Positions 7,036-14,397 of a stretch of DNA of 24,431 bases are shown piece after piece. Position 1 is the first letter of the stretch, and the number at the start of each line of letters is the position of its first letter. Both the position numbers and the translations under genes were made by a program. The notes beneath the pieces were generated by a model. It was not told the DNA's origin. It saw only the letters and a program-made list of their open reading frames with translations, and ran no database searches. This stretch comes from JAILZP01 sp037444185 (GTDB taxonomy: Bacteria; Bacillota; Desulfotomaculia; Desulfotomaculales; Desulfocucumaceae): contig JBBIMW010000039.1 in NCBI GenBank assembly GCA_037444185.1, positions 1-24,431 on the forward strand, in the 5' to 3' direction.

Positions 7036-7230
7036 ATGCTTAAGAACATGAACAAACAATCCCCGACTGAAAATGCTTTATATGAGGCTACAAGTCAAAT
7101 TACCGCCATTATCGAAAAGTACACGGATCAAATCGATCTCATGGATATAATAGACATCGTCGATAATCTCAGGGTACTGGTCGATATTGCTGAAAAAGCC
7201 CAGTCGATTAAAAGCGTAAACGTTGCCTGA
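7036..7230 (+). CDS. Small orphan protein, 64 aa, function unknown
   Basis: ATG 7036 follows a strong GGGAGGT ribosome site nine bases upstream, and a promoter-like TATAAT and a terminator-like hairpin bracket the gene, so it looks real and monocistronic. The product is acidic and hydrophilic with no TM segment or signal peptide. Residues 14-58 look like two helices, the second rich in Asp, Ile and Val (DLMDIIDIVDNLRVLVDIAEKA). I do not recognise the family. The size suggested a Spo0E-like phosphatase, but the SQxLD-type signature is absent. Base composition is lower in GC than its neighbours, which may hint at a different origin. No role can be assigned. Confidence 0.7.
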   Translation: MLKNMNKQSPTENALYEATSQITAIIEKYTDQIDLMDIIDIVDNLRVLVDIAEKAQSIKSVNVA

Positions 7231-7267
7231 TCCTGAATAAAACCCGATCTCTGTCCCTGGAAGTAGG

Positions 7268-7306
7268 CCCTGGAGAACATAAAGCGCTGGCCAGGGTATT
7301 TTTTTT
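7268..7306 (+). terminator. Probable terminator after the 64-aa gene
   Basis: CCCTGG (7268-7273) pairs with CCAGGG (7291-7296) over a 17-base loop that can pair partly within itself. TATTTTTTTT follows. It lies 37 bases after the stop and 35 before the oxidoreductase, so the latter may need its own promoter or read-through. Confidence 0.7.
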
Positions 7307-7330
7307 GCAATTTTTGAGGAAAGGTAGTGA

Positions 7331-9382
7331 TTGTCCATGGATTATACCCTGCCGGTGTTTCTGGCGGAGCTGGCCGCCGCCCTGGCCGTTTTCGGCTATG
7401 CCCTGAGGAAAAGGATCAGGCATCTCATGCTGGGGCGCCGGGAAAACAGACTTGGTAATATAGGAGCCAGAGTCATGGGGTTTCTGGTATTGGTGCTGGG
7501 GCAGAAAAAGCTTCTCAAGGAAGGTTTTGGCATTGTGCATCTGGTAATCTTCTGGGGGTTCATGGTTATATCCCTGGGTACACTGCAATTCGTGGGAGAG
7601 GGGCTGAAGGAGGGCTTTTCCGTTCCCCTCCTCGGAGATAGCCCTTACTTTTATCTGGTTAAGGACATATTCAGCCTGATGGTGCTGGCGGCGGTGGCGG
7701 CGGCCGCCTTCAGACGCTATGTGATCAGGCCGGCGAGGCTGGAGGCGGGTATTGATGCGGCGGTAGTACTGGTGATGATCGTCGGCCTGATTGTCACCGA
7801 ACTGGTGGCGGGGGGGCTGGCCCAGGCCGTTAATCCGGAACCGGCCAGGTCCATGGCCCCGGCATATAACCTGGTGGCGGGACTGGCGGCATCCGCCGGG
7901 GCGGGCTGGCCGGCTCTGGCGCTGCAGCAAAAAATATGGTGGTGGATTCACGTCACGCTTTTGCTGGGGTTTATGGTATACATACCTTATTCCAAGCACA
8001 TGCACTTGCTGGCGGCCCCCCTCAATGTATTTTTCAGGGATTTGAAGCCTCCGGGAGGACAGATCAAACAGGTCGACCTGGAAGACGAGAATGCCGAAGA
8101 ATTCGGAGTGAGCCGCATAGAGTCCTTTACCCGCAAACAGCTTCTGGATCTGTACGCCTGCGCCCGGTGCGGCCGCTGCCAGGACAACTGCCCGGCCCAC
8201 CTGAGCGGCAAGCCCCTTTCTCCCAAGCTGCTCATGCACAAGCTGAAGGATCACCTGGCGGAAATGGGGGACGTTCCGACCCGGCTTGGCGGGGGAGATG
8301 CTGACGGGGCGGAAAAAAGGAAGCTGATTGGCCGGGTCATTTCCGAAGACGAAATCTGGTCTTGCACCACTTGTTTTTCCTGCCAGGAGCAGTGCCCGGT
8401 GGCCAATGAGCACATAAACAAGATAATAGACATGCGCCGCAGCATGGTTATGGATCTGGGCGAGTTCCCCCAGGAGGCCATACTGGCCTGCAAGAATATA
8501 GAAAAAAACTATAATCCCTGGGGAATGGGCTGGTTTACCAGGGGCGACTGGTCTATAGGCGGCGGCATAACAATGGCCGGGGTGGACCAGCCGGCGGCGG
8601 AGTATCTCTATTGGGTGGGCTGCGCCGGGTCCTATGACGACCGCAGCCGCAAAATCACGCAGTCCATGGTGAAAATAATGCGGGAGGTCGGCATCAGCTT
8701 TTCCATCCTGGGGTCCGAGGAGAAGTGCTGCGGGGACTCCGCCCGGAGGCTGGGGAACGAGTACCTGTTCCAGACCCTGGCCGCCGAAAACGTCGGAGTG
8801 CTGAACGAGCTGGGGGTGTCCAAAATAGTCACCCACTGCCCCCACTGTCTGAATGCGATTAAAAATGAATATCCCGCCTTCGGAGGCAACTTCGAGGTGA
8901 TTCATCACACCCAGCTGGTGGCCGGTCTGGTTGCCCAAGGGAAGCTGCGGTTCAGGGAGGATATGGAGGACTTGCGGGTGGCCTACCACGACTCCTGCTA
9001 CCTGGGAAGGTATAACGGAGAGTACGATGCCCCGAGAAAAATATTGAGGGCCATGCCGGGGGTGGCCCTGGTGGAGGCCGGCCGGAACCGGAGCAGAAGC
9101 TTTTGCTGCGGGGCCGGGGGCGGCCGCATGTGGATGGAGGAGCACACCGGGCGGCGCATCAATCAGATGCGGGTGGATCAACTGCTGGAAGGAGATCCGC
9201 AGGCGGTGGGCGTCAACTGTCCCTTTTGTCTGACCATGGTGGAGGACGGGATAAGGGCCAAAAACCTGCCGGATACGGTTTATGCCTTCGATGTGGCCGA
9301 GGTGGTGGCCAGGCGGCTGGATTACCGGGTGGCGTCCGAAGAGTCCGAAGATGAAAAGGTCGTCCGGGCTAAGGTTTCGTAA
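7331..9382 (+). CDS. Membrane FeS oxidoreductase (cytochrome b/HdrD-like fusion), EtfAB:menaquinone oxidoreductase type
   Basis: The 683-residue protein starts with a NarI/DsrM-like heme-b membrane domain: about five TM segments within 1-235, with His in GFGIVHLVIFWGF, WWWIHVTLLLGF and PYSKHMHLL. A ferredoxin-like domain follows with two [4Fe-4S] motifs, CARCGRCQDNCP (C277, C280, C283, C287) and CTTCFSCQEQCP (C345, C348, C351, C355). Two CCG domains complete it, with CC at 466-467 and 592-593 and HCPHC/NCPFC partners, as in HdrD. This is the layout of the FeS oxidoreductases (DUF224 group) that pass electrons from EtfAB, and so from acyl-CoA oxidation, to menaquinone in syntrophic and sulfate-reducing Firmicutes. 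No etfAB is adjacent here, so the partner is inferred. The start may be TTG 7331 (AAAGGT five bases upstream) or ATG 7337. Confidence 0.85.
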   Translation: MSMDYTLPVFLAELAAALAVFGYALRKRIRHLMLGRRENRLGNIGARVMGFLVLVLGQKKLLKEGFGIVHLVIFWGFMVISLGTLQFVGEGLKEGFSVPLLGDSPYFYLVKDIFSLMVLAAVAAAAFRRYVIRPARLEAGIDAAVVLVMIVGLIVTELVAGGLAQAVNPEPARSMAPAYNLVAGLAASAGAGWPALALQQKIWWWIHVTLLLGFMVYIPYSKHMHLLAAPLNVFFRDLKPPGGQIKQVDLEDENAEEFGVSRIESFTRKQLLDLYACARCGRCQDNCPAHLSGKPLSPKLLMHKLKDHLAEMGDVPTRLGGGDADGAEKRKLIGRVISEDEIWSCTTCFSCQEQCPVANEHINKIIDMRRSMVMDLGEFPQEAILACKNIEKNYNPWGMGWFTRGDWSIGGGITMAGVDQPAAEYLYWVGCAGSYDDRSRKITQSMVKIMREVGISFSILGSEEKCCGDSARRLGNEYLFQTLAAENVGVLNELGVSKIVTHCPHCLNAIKNEYPAFGGNFEVIHHTQLVAGLVAQGKLRFREDMEDLRVAYHDSCYLGRYNGEYDAPRKILRAMPGVALVEAGRNRSRSFCCGAGGGRMWMEEHTGRRINQMRVDQLLEGDPQAVGVNCPFCLTMVEDGIRAKNLPDTVYAFDVAEVVARRLDYRVASEESEDEKVVRAKVS

Positions 9383-9386
9383 TATA

Positions 9387-9522
9387 GCAAAAAGTTAACA
9401 GCAAGGCCGAGGAGGCTGTTGAAAAAGTCCATCTGCTGCGTTGCGGCGGCGGCTTTTTCGCTCCAACGTACCGCCAAATGAGTTTTACAACACTCTCCCA
9501 GGCCTTGCTGTTAACTTTTTGC
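9387..9522. repeat. 22-bp perfect inverted repeat, interleaved with a second one
   Basis: Arms 9387-9408 (GCAAAAAGTTAACAGCAAGG, then CC) and 9501-9522 are exact reverse complements 92 bases apart. The first arm begins five bases after the oxidoreductase stop. The second arm lies inside the span of another inverted repeat (9414-9603), giving an A-B-A'-B' arrangement that cannot form both hairpins at once. Confidence 0.85.
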
Positions 9523-9603
9523 AGAACTCCAAACCCATGCTTGAATGCACAATGGTAGATATTGCCATGTCCTTTTTGGAGCAGACGGATTTTTTCAACA
9601 GCT
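9414..9603. repeat. Dispersed palindromic repeat unit (CTGTTGAAAAAG...TTTTTTCAACAG)
   Basis: Arm 9414-9437 (GGCTGTTGAAAAAGTCC then ATCTGCT) and arm 9580-9603 are inverted with 21 of 24 positions matching. The unit is about 190 bases long, without a gene. Its left arm recurs near-identically, inverted, at 20054-20085. From memory, hairpin repeats bounded by CTGTTGAAAAAG and CTTTTTCAACAG are scattered in many anaerobe genomes; a non-autonomous mobile element is likely but not shown. Confidence 0.7.
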
Positions 9604-9616
9604 CCCCGGGACTTAT

Positions 9617-10738
9617 TCACTGACAGCATACCCAGTGTTTCCTTGCCAGATTACGGGCCACGGCGTCCTTAAGCGTTCCCGCCACCATGTCTGTGTCAGT
9701 GTATGGGGCCAGTTTTTCCAGAAGGGCCCTGTTTCTTTTTTCCAGCCTGGCGATAAAAAATTCCGGGGGTGTCTGGCCGGATCTCTCGGACTGGCATTTT
9801 TCGTGCTGGTAGGCCAGATTCCATATATCATCGGAGAAGAGATAGGCCCATGGGATGATGTGGCCTATGGACAGGTCTACGTCCTGCACCGGCTGGCCGC
9901 AGAAAAAACACAGGCGGGATGGATTTTCCAGGTCCAGGTATTTAATGTAAAAAGACAGGGGGTGATCCCTGGGTTCGTCGGTGTCAATAAACCGGATTTT
10001 CCTCTGCAACCTGGGGGAGATGTTGTACTTTTCCAAAATCTGCGCCCAGCGGTGGTAGATGGCCTCTTTGATCAGGCCGTTGTTCTCCCGGATGGCGGAA
10101 ACGGCATTTTGCGGCAGGATAAGTCTTTCTTCGCCCCTGGAGTATTCTATAAACTCTCCGGTTAGCCGGCCGCTGTTCAGGAACCTTGCCGCCACGTCGT
10201 TTTTCAGCATTTCAGCGGCCGCATCGATGTTTGCTTCAAGTTTTTCCTTAAGGTAGGGGTTGAAATTTGCATTTTCAAAACGCACCGGATCCCAGGGCCG
10301 GCGGTTTTTATAATAGTCGCCGGCCAAATCCCGCACCCGTCGGATCAGATCCGGCTGCCTGCACGGGTTCGATCCTTGTATCAAGCCGAAAAAAACCGTC
10401 TGGTCCCAGTAGTATTTAATCATACTGGCGGCGGTGGACCGCAGCTCTATTTCGGTTTCCCCCCTGCCGGGGACTTCCTCCGCCCCCTCCACCTCCGCCA
10501 CCAAGGCCCGGGCCCAGGCCGGGTCGTAGGTGTGGCGGGTGGCACTGTTCCTTATGGCAGTGAGCAGACGGTTGATCAGATCCTGTTTGTACACCAGTAC
10601 GGCGGAGGATTTTTTGATTATTTCAAGCCATTTGGAAAGGAACTCCTGCCTCTGCATGCCTGTCGCCCCTATGCCGGAAATTGCCTGAAAACGGTATTTG
10701 GTGAACCGACACATCAAAAATTCTATCCGGGCGGGCAA
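9617..10738 (-). CDS. HNH endonuclease domain protein, solitary
   Basis: This 373-residue protein has a long, mostly helical, unrecognised N-terminal part (1-265) and a C-terminal HNH nuclease core. The core shows C277FFC280G, then SIGHIIPW with the probable catalytic H293, then DDIWNLAYQHEKC with N307 and an H312xxC315 pair. Common HNH domains have a second CxxC here; H312/C315 may replace it as zinc ligands. A typical HNH domain cuts or nicks DNA using one metal ion. No methylase, restriction, toxin or phage gene is next to it, so its purpose is open. The start is uncertain: TTG 10738 follows AAAAGGT closely, while an internal ATG (MQRQEFLSKW, about residue 28) follows AGGGG. Downstream lies the repeat-rich spacer 9387-9603. 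Confidence 0.75.
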   Translation of the reverse strand: MPARIEFLMCRFTKYRFQAISGIGATGMQRQEFLSKWLEIIKKSSAVLVYKQDLINRLLTAIRNSATRHTYDPAWARALVAEVEGAEEVPGRGETEIELRSTAASMIKYYWDQTVFFGLIQGSNPCRQPDLIRRVRDLAGDYYKNRRPWDPVRFENANFNPYLKEKLEANIDAAAEMLKNDVAARFLNSGRLTGEFIEYSRGEERLILPQNAVSAIRENNGLIKEAIYHRWAQILEKYNISPRLQRKIRFIDTDEPRDHPLSFYIKYLDLENPSRLCFFCGQPVQDVDLSIGHIIPWAYLFSDDIWNLAYQHEKCQSERSGQTPPEFFIARLEKRNRALLEKLAPYTDTDMVAGTLKDAVARNLARKHWVCCQ

Positions 10739-10780
10739 TTTACCTTTTGATACGCAAAAGCCGGGTTAAATTTTTGTGCC

Positions 10781-10809
10781 TTGTCTTACAGGCCCGACGG
10801 AGGTATTAT
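10781..10809 (+). promoter_or_regulatory. Candidate sigma-A promoter of the nitroreductase gene
   Basis: TTGTCT (10781-10786, 4 of 6) and TATTAT (10804-10809, 5 of 6) are exactly 17 bases apart. It lies about 85 bases upstream of the nitroreductase start. A hairpin ACCGG/CCGGT around 10822-10840 would fall in the leader. Confidence 0.55.
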
Positions 10810-10894
10810 TTACTGTAGGCCACCGGTTTTAGATCCGGTTCGCATGCCGGGCCTTTGAACTGCAAACAGTATAATTCACAGGGGGTGTCCTTTT

Positions 10895-11500
10895 GTGGAA
10901 CTCAAAGAGGCAATCGAAAAAAGGCGCAGCATAAGGAAATTCAAACCCGACCCGGTCCCCGACGAAATTGTTGGCCAGTTGCTGGAGGCGGCCCGGCTGG
11001 CTCCCTCGGGCACCAACCTGCAGCCCTGGCGTTTTATTATTGTAAAGTCCCCGGAAATGAGAGAAAAGCTGGGTGCCGCCATACCCTTTAAATTTGTTGT
11101 ACAGGCGCCGCTGATTTTTGTCTGCTGCGCGGACCTGTCGTCCCTGAACGCAACGGGTGAGAGGATGGTGGAGCTGGCGGAGGCGGGGGCATTCTTGGGC
11201 ACCGAACTGGAAAACATAGATGCGTCGGGTTATACGGGCAGGATTATGGAAGCTGAAGTCGCCAAGGCTTATTTGGCAATGAATGTGGCCATCGCGGTGG
11301 AACATATGGCGCTGAGGGCGGCCGATCTGGGGTTGGGCAGTTGCTGGACGGGCATGTTTAGCCGGAAGAAGATAAAAGAGATACTGGATCTGGACGACAG
11401 CCTTCATGTGGTGATTATTCTGCCCGTGGGCTACCCCCATCAGTCCCCTCCCCAAAGGCCCCGCCTGCCCAGGGAAAGCCTGGTTGTCAAAACCTTATAG
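10895..11500 (+). CDS. Nitroreductase-family FMN oxidoreductase
   Basis: This 201-residue protein has the family start LKEAIEKRRSIRKFKPDPVPDEI and the FMN-binding ARLAPSGTNLQPWRFIIV. It also has a C-terminal LRAADLGLGSCWTGMF segment and an IILPVGYP strand near the end. Such enzymes use NAD(P)H and FMN to reduce nitro groups, quinones, flavins or enones; the substrate cannot be read from sequence. GTG 10895 is preceded by a GGGGGTG ribosome site. Between the FMN motif and the conserved C-terminal half there is the usual variable region, containing CCADLSSLN. It is followed 44 bases later by a MaoC-like gene on the same strand, possibly co-transcribed. The HNH gene runs in the opposite direction. 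Confidence 0.88.
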   Translation: MELKEAIEKRRSIRKFKPDPVPDEIVGQLLEAARLAPSGTNLQPWRFIIVKSPEMREKLGAAIPFKFVVQAPLIFVCCADLSSLNATGERMVELAEAGAFLGTELENIDASGYTGRIMEAEVAKAYLAMNVAIAVEHMALRAADLGLGSCWTGMFSRKKIKEILDLDDSLHVVIILPVGYPHQSPPQRPRLPRESLVVKTL

Positions 11501-11544
11501 ACCCAGTGAATTGAGAATCAGATTGCAGGAAGGTGTTAAAAAAA

Positions 11545-11955
11545 ATGGGTGTTCCCTTTGATGAAATAAAAATTGGCGACAAGTCCTCCTTTAGCAAGAC
11601 CGTCAGTGAGTCCGACGTATACCTTTATGCCGGTATAACCGGGGATTTGAACGGGGCCCATGTGAACTGCCAGTATGCCTCCCGGTCGGTTTTCGGGGAA
11701 AGGGTGGCCCACGGCATGCTTTCCGCCGGATTTATTTCGGCGGTGCTGGGCACCCGCCTGCCGGGGGAGGGGACTATATATCTTTCCCAGACCCTGAGAT
11801 TTATTGCTCCGGTAAAAATAGGCGATACTGTCACGGCCACGGTGGAGGTGCTGGAAAAAATCGAGGGTAAGAGGCGGGTCCGGCTGTCCACGGTGTGCGA
11901 AAATCAGGAGGGGCAAAGGGTCATAGAGGGGGAGGCGCTGGTGATGTGCCCGTGA
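11545..11955 (+). CDS. MaoC-like (R)-specific enoyl-CoA hydratase
   Basis: This 136-residue single hot-dog protein matches PhaJ/MaoC hydratases. The catalytic Asp/His motif is in YAGITGDLNGAHVN, followed by the family element RVAHGMLSAGFISAVLGTRLPG and a second half LSQTLRFIAPVKIGDTVTATVEV. Such enzymes add water to trans-2-enoyl-CoA to give (R)-3-hydroxyacyl-CoA. Substrate chain length is unknown. ATG 11545 is chosen because AGGAAGGTG stands nine bases upstream; GTG 11533 lies inside that ribosome site. With the EtfAB-type oxidoreductase in the window it fits a fatty- or aromatic-acid oxidising lifestyle, but they are not in one operon. It converges on the exporter genes with an 18-base gap. 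Confidence 0.88.
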   Translation: MGVPFDEIKIGDKSSFSKTVSESDVYLYAGITGDLNGAHVNCQYASRSVFGERVAHGMLSAGFISAVLGTRLPGEGTIYLSQTLRFIAPVKIGDTVTATVEVLEKIEGKRRVRLSTVCENQEGQRVIEGEALVMCP

Positions 11956-11973
11956 TCCCGTTCCAACTCCGTT

Positions 11974-12753
11974 TTATTCGGTTCTGTTGAAGGCCAAGGT
12001 CCCGGCGATGATGAAAACCAGGGACACGGCGGTCACCACGGCCAGATCCGTGGACAGGGGGAACTGGACCATGAATTCCTTGGCCGGGGATTCTGCGTAC
12101 ATAATGTGGCGCAGGGCGTCCACCCCGTAGGTGAGGGGGTCGGCCCGCATCAAAGTTTCCATCCAGGGGGGCACGTTGCGGATGGGAAACATCGCTCCGC
12201 TGAGAAAGAACATGGGCATCACCAGGAAATTCATCACCACCTGAAAGCCCTCCATGGTTTGCATCCTGGAGGCGACGACGATTCCCAGGGAGGTCAGGGA
12301 AAAGGCGATGAGAAAAAGCACGCCCAGGAGTTTCAGCACCATCAGCAGGCTCAGCTTCACTCCGACGAGGGGGGCCGCCATAATCAGTATGGAGGCCTGA
12401 AGCATGGCGATGGTGCTCCCTCCCAGGGCCTTGCCGATGGCCACCGACCAGCGGGGCACCGGGGCCACCAGTACTTCCCTGAGAAATCCGAATTCTCTGT
12501 CCCAGACTATGGAAATGGCGGAAAAAACCGAGGTGAAAAGCACCGTCATGCCGATAATGCCGGGGTACATGAACTCCAGGTAGCTGAATCCTTCCGGAGC
12601 CCAGTCCATCCGAAAGGAGGCGGACAGCCCGGTGCCCATGATCAGCAGGTACATCACCGGCTGCCCCAGCAGTCCCGCTATGCGGGCCCTCTCCCGGTAA
12701 AAGCGGATGACATCCCTGAGCCAGATGGTGTATATGGCTTTTAATATTCTCAT
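11974..12753 (-). CDS. ABC-2 type exporter permease (DrrB-like)
   Basis: This 259-residue integral membrane protein of the ABC-2 family has about six TM segments. It carries the family signatures near EFGFLREVLVAPVPRWSVAIGKALGG (loop after TM2, residues about 87-112) and the C-terminal NVPPWMETLMRADPLTYGVDALR (about 192-214). It forms the channel of an exporter with the ATPase encoded immediately upstream; the two genes are separated by three bases. ATG 12753 has a GGAGG ribosome site about nine bases upstream, located inside the ATPase stop region. The substrate is unknown: relatives export antibiotics, lipids or polysaccharides. No biosynthetic cluster surrounds it. Confidence 0.9.
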   Translation of the reverse strand: MRILKAIYTIWLRDVIRFYRERARIAGLLGQPVMYLLIMGTGLSASFRMDWAPEGFSYLEFMYPGIIGMTVLFTSVFSAISIVWDREFGFLREVLVAPVPRWSVAIGKALGGSTIAMLQASILIMAAPLVGVKLSLLMVLKLLGVLFLIAFSLTSLGIVVASRMQTMEGFQVVMNFLVMPMFFLSGAMFPIRNVPPWMETLMRADPLTYGVDALRHIMYAESPAKEFMVQFPLSTDLAVVTAVSLVFIIAGTLAFNRTE

Positions 12754-12756
12754 CGG

Positions 12757-13725
12757 TTAGCGCCTCCGTTTCATGTGGGCCCTCATCAGACTCCAGCTGT
12801 CCGGGGTCCCTTGACGCATGTCCCTGCCGGTCAGCTTGAGGAATACGTCATCCAGGGTGGGCTTGTGCAGTGAAATGCTGTGTATTCTCCCGTCCAGTCC
12901 CGCGGCCAGGGATGGTATGAAGGATTCGCCGCCCACCACCTCCACCTGGATGTATTCTCCAGATTCCTTCGCCGGGAGGCCGAATTTTTCCCCGATGAAA
13001 CATTTTACTTCCTCTATAAATGAAGTGTGGATGGTGATCAAGTCTCCTCCCACAGATTTTTTTAAGTTTTCCGGGGTGTCCAGGATCACTATCCGGCCGT
13101 GGTCGATGATGGCGATGCGGTGGCAGTGTTCTGCCTCTTCCATGTAGTGGGTGGTCATGAAAATGGTGAGGTTTTCCCTTTCCCTGAGCTCGTGTATGTA
13201 CATCCATATCCTGTTCCTGGTCTGGGGATCCAGGCCCACGGTAGGCTCGTCCAGAAAGATCACCCTGGGGTGGTGGATCAGCCCCCGGGCTATTTCCAGC
13301 CGCCTTTTCATGCCGCCGGAAAAGGTTTTTACGCTGGCGTCCCTGCGGTGGGTCAACTCCACCAGTTCCAGCACCTCGGATATCCGCCGGGACATCAGCC
13401 GGCTTTCCACATTATAGAGCATCCCGTGGAAATATAGGTTTTCGGCGGCGGTGAGCCTTTCGTCCAGGGTGGTTTCCTGGAATACCATGCCTATTGACTG
13501 TCTCACCCGGTCAGGCTGCCTGTTTATATCGAAGCCGTCGATGACGGCGGTTCCCGATGTGGGCCTGACCAGGGTGGCCAGCATTTTTATAGTGGTGGAC
13601 TTCCCTGCCCCGTTGGGTCCCAGGAAGCCGAATATTTCCTTTTCCTCAACCCCGAAGGTGACATCCTCCACCGCTGTCAGGTGCCTGTACTTCTTGTGCA
13701 GGTGCCGGGTTTCGATTATGCCCAT
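12757..13725 (-). CDS. ABC exporter ATP-binding protein (DrrA-like)
   Basis: This 322-residue daunorubicin-resistance-type ATPase has Walker A GPNGAGKSTTIKML, a Q-loop at VFQETTLDERLTA, the signature FSGGMKRRLEIARG, Walker B VIFLDEPTVGLDP and the switch His in MTTHYMEEAEHC. The C-terminal ~90 residues form the DrrA-specific domain ending KPTLDDVFLKLTGRDMR. It pairs with the permease downstream. ATG 13725 (MGIIETRHLHKKY) is chosen because the family starts there and a G-rich GGGGGTGGGGCGGA precedes it. An in-frame ATG at 13770 would add a 15-residue extension (MMKKKLCFLHWGWGG) not typical of the family, though a weak AGGGG site exists there too. Confidence 0.9.
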   Translation of the reverse strand: MGIIETRHLHKKYRHLTAVEDVTFGVEEKEIFGFLGPNGAGKSTTIKMLATLVRPTSGTAVIDGFDINRQPDRVRQSIGMVFQETTLDERLTAAENLYFHGMLYNVESRLMSRRISEVLELVELTHRRDASVKTFSGGMKRRLEIARGLIHHPRVIFLDEPTVGLDPQTRNRIWMYIHELRERENLTIFMTTHYMEEAEHCHRIAIIDHGRIVILDTPENLKKSVGGDLITIHTSFIEEVKCFIGEKFGLPAKESGEYIQVEVVGGESFIPSLAAGLDGRIHSISLHKPTLDDVFLKLTGRDMRQGTPDSWSLMRAHMKRRR

Positions 13726-13891
13726 TCCGCCCCACCCCCAATGAAGAAAACATAGCTTTTTTTTCATCATCAGTCAAGCCCCTGGACAATACTTGCGCTG
13801 AAAGAGGTCCGGCCGAATTGCCCCGAATCATTCCGGCAATGCTAAGCTGGGGCTTCAATTAATAAAAATTATGGTGGCAGGGGGTTTTGTT

Positions 13892-14281
13892 ATGCGGTTG
13901 AACCATGGCGAGAGGTCCGTGCTGGCCGGCTTCCCGTCCAAAGACAGCGCCAGGAGGGCGGCTGAAGAATTGGAGGGGATGGGTTATGATACGGTCCGGG
14001 TGGATCGTATATCGCGGTACGGTTTCAGTGGCGGTGAAATAATCGACAATCCTGTCCTGGGCAATGAATCCCCGGCTGGTCTGACCCTCTTTTCCGCCGA
14101 AGCAGGTGATCTGAGCGTGAACGAAAGGGTTCTGCGCGGCAGTGATCCATTGGTGAGCGGCAACGGTGCCGCTGGGTACGGAACCGAGGGGGAAGCGGCC
14201 TTCCTTTTGACGGTGGTGACCGGAGAGGGCAACGTCGGGCAGGTCACAGAGGTGGTGGAAAGGTACGGCGGAAGAATATAA
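13892..14281 (+). CDS. Small YflT/17M-like general stress domain protein
   Basis: This 129-residue protein has no TM segment. Its N-terminal part SVLAGFPSKDSARRAAEELEGMGYDTVRVDRIS resembles the ferredoxin-like fold of the YflT/GsiB-17M stress family. Its C-terminus FLLTVVTGEGNVGQVTEVVERYGGRI could be the matching second half. The middle is Gly/Ser/Asn-rich (about 45-95) and probably a flexible loop. ATG 13892 is chosen for an AGGGGG ribosome site seven to eight bases upstream; the earlier ATG 13871 has none. It stands alone, divergent from the exporter. The family call is from pattern only, so its role in stress is tentative. Confidence 0.65.
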   Translation: MRLNHGERSVLAGFPSKDSARRAAEELEGMGYDTVRVDRISRYGFSGGEIIDNPVLGNESPAGLTLFSAEAGDLSVNERVLRGSDPLVSGNGAAGYGTEGEAAFLLTVVTGEGNVGQVTEVVERYGGRI

Positions 14282-14397
14282 AAATTGTCCCGCTGCGGCA
14301 TCCAGGGCACACCGGTGCGACGCTTTGGCTTGTATTTTTAGATTATTTTGGTTAAAATGGTTAGAGATTCGGGCTTTTGCGTCAGGAGGTCTCCTTT

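Noticed and set aside
7208..9181. 657-codon minus-strand open frame opposite the oxidoreductase
   Set aside because: It is antisense to a gene with full Fe-S and CCG motifs; its His/Gly/Pro-rich product has no domain and arises from GC-rich codon bias.
10791..10853. tRNA-like sequence before the nitroreductase gene
   Set aside because: GGCCCG...CGGGCC ends and a GGTTCGCAT segment look tRNA-like, but the length is only about 63 bases, the anticodon loop has eight bases and no D-arm forms.
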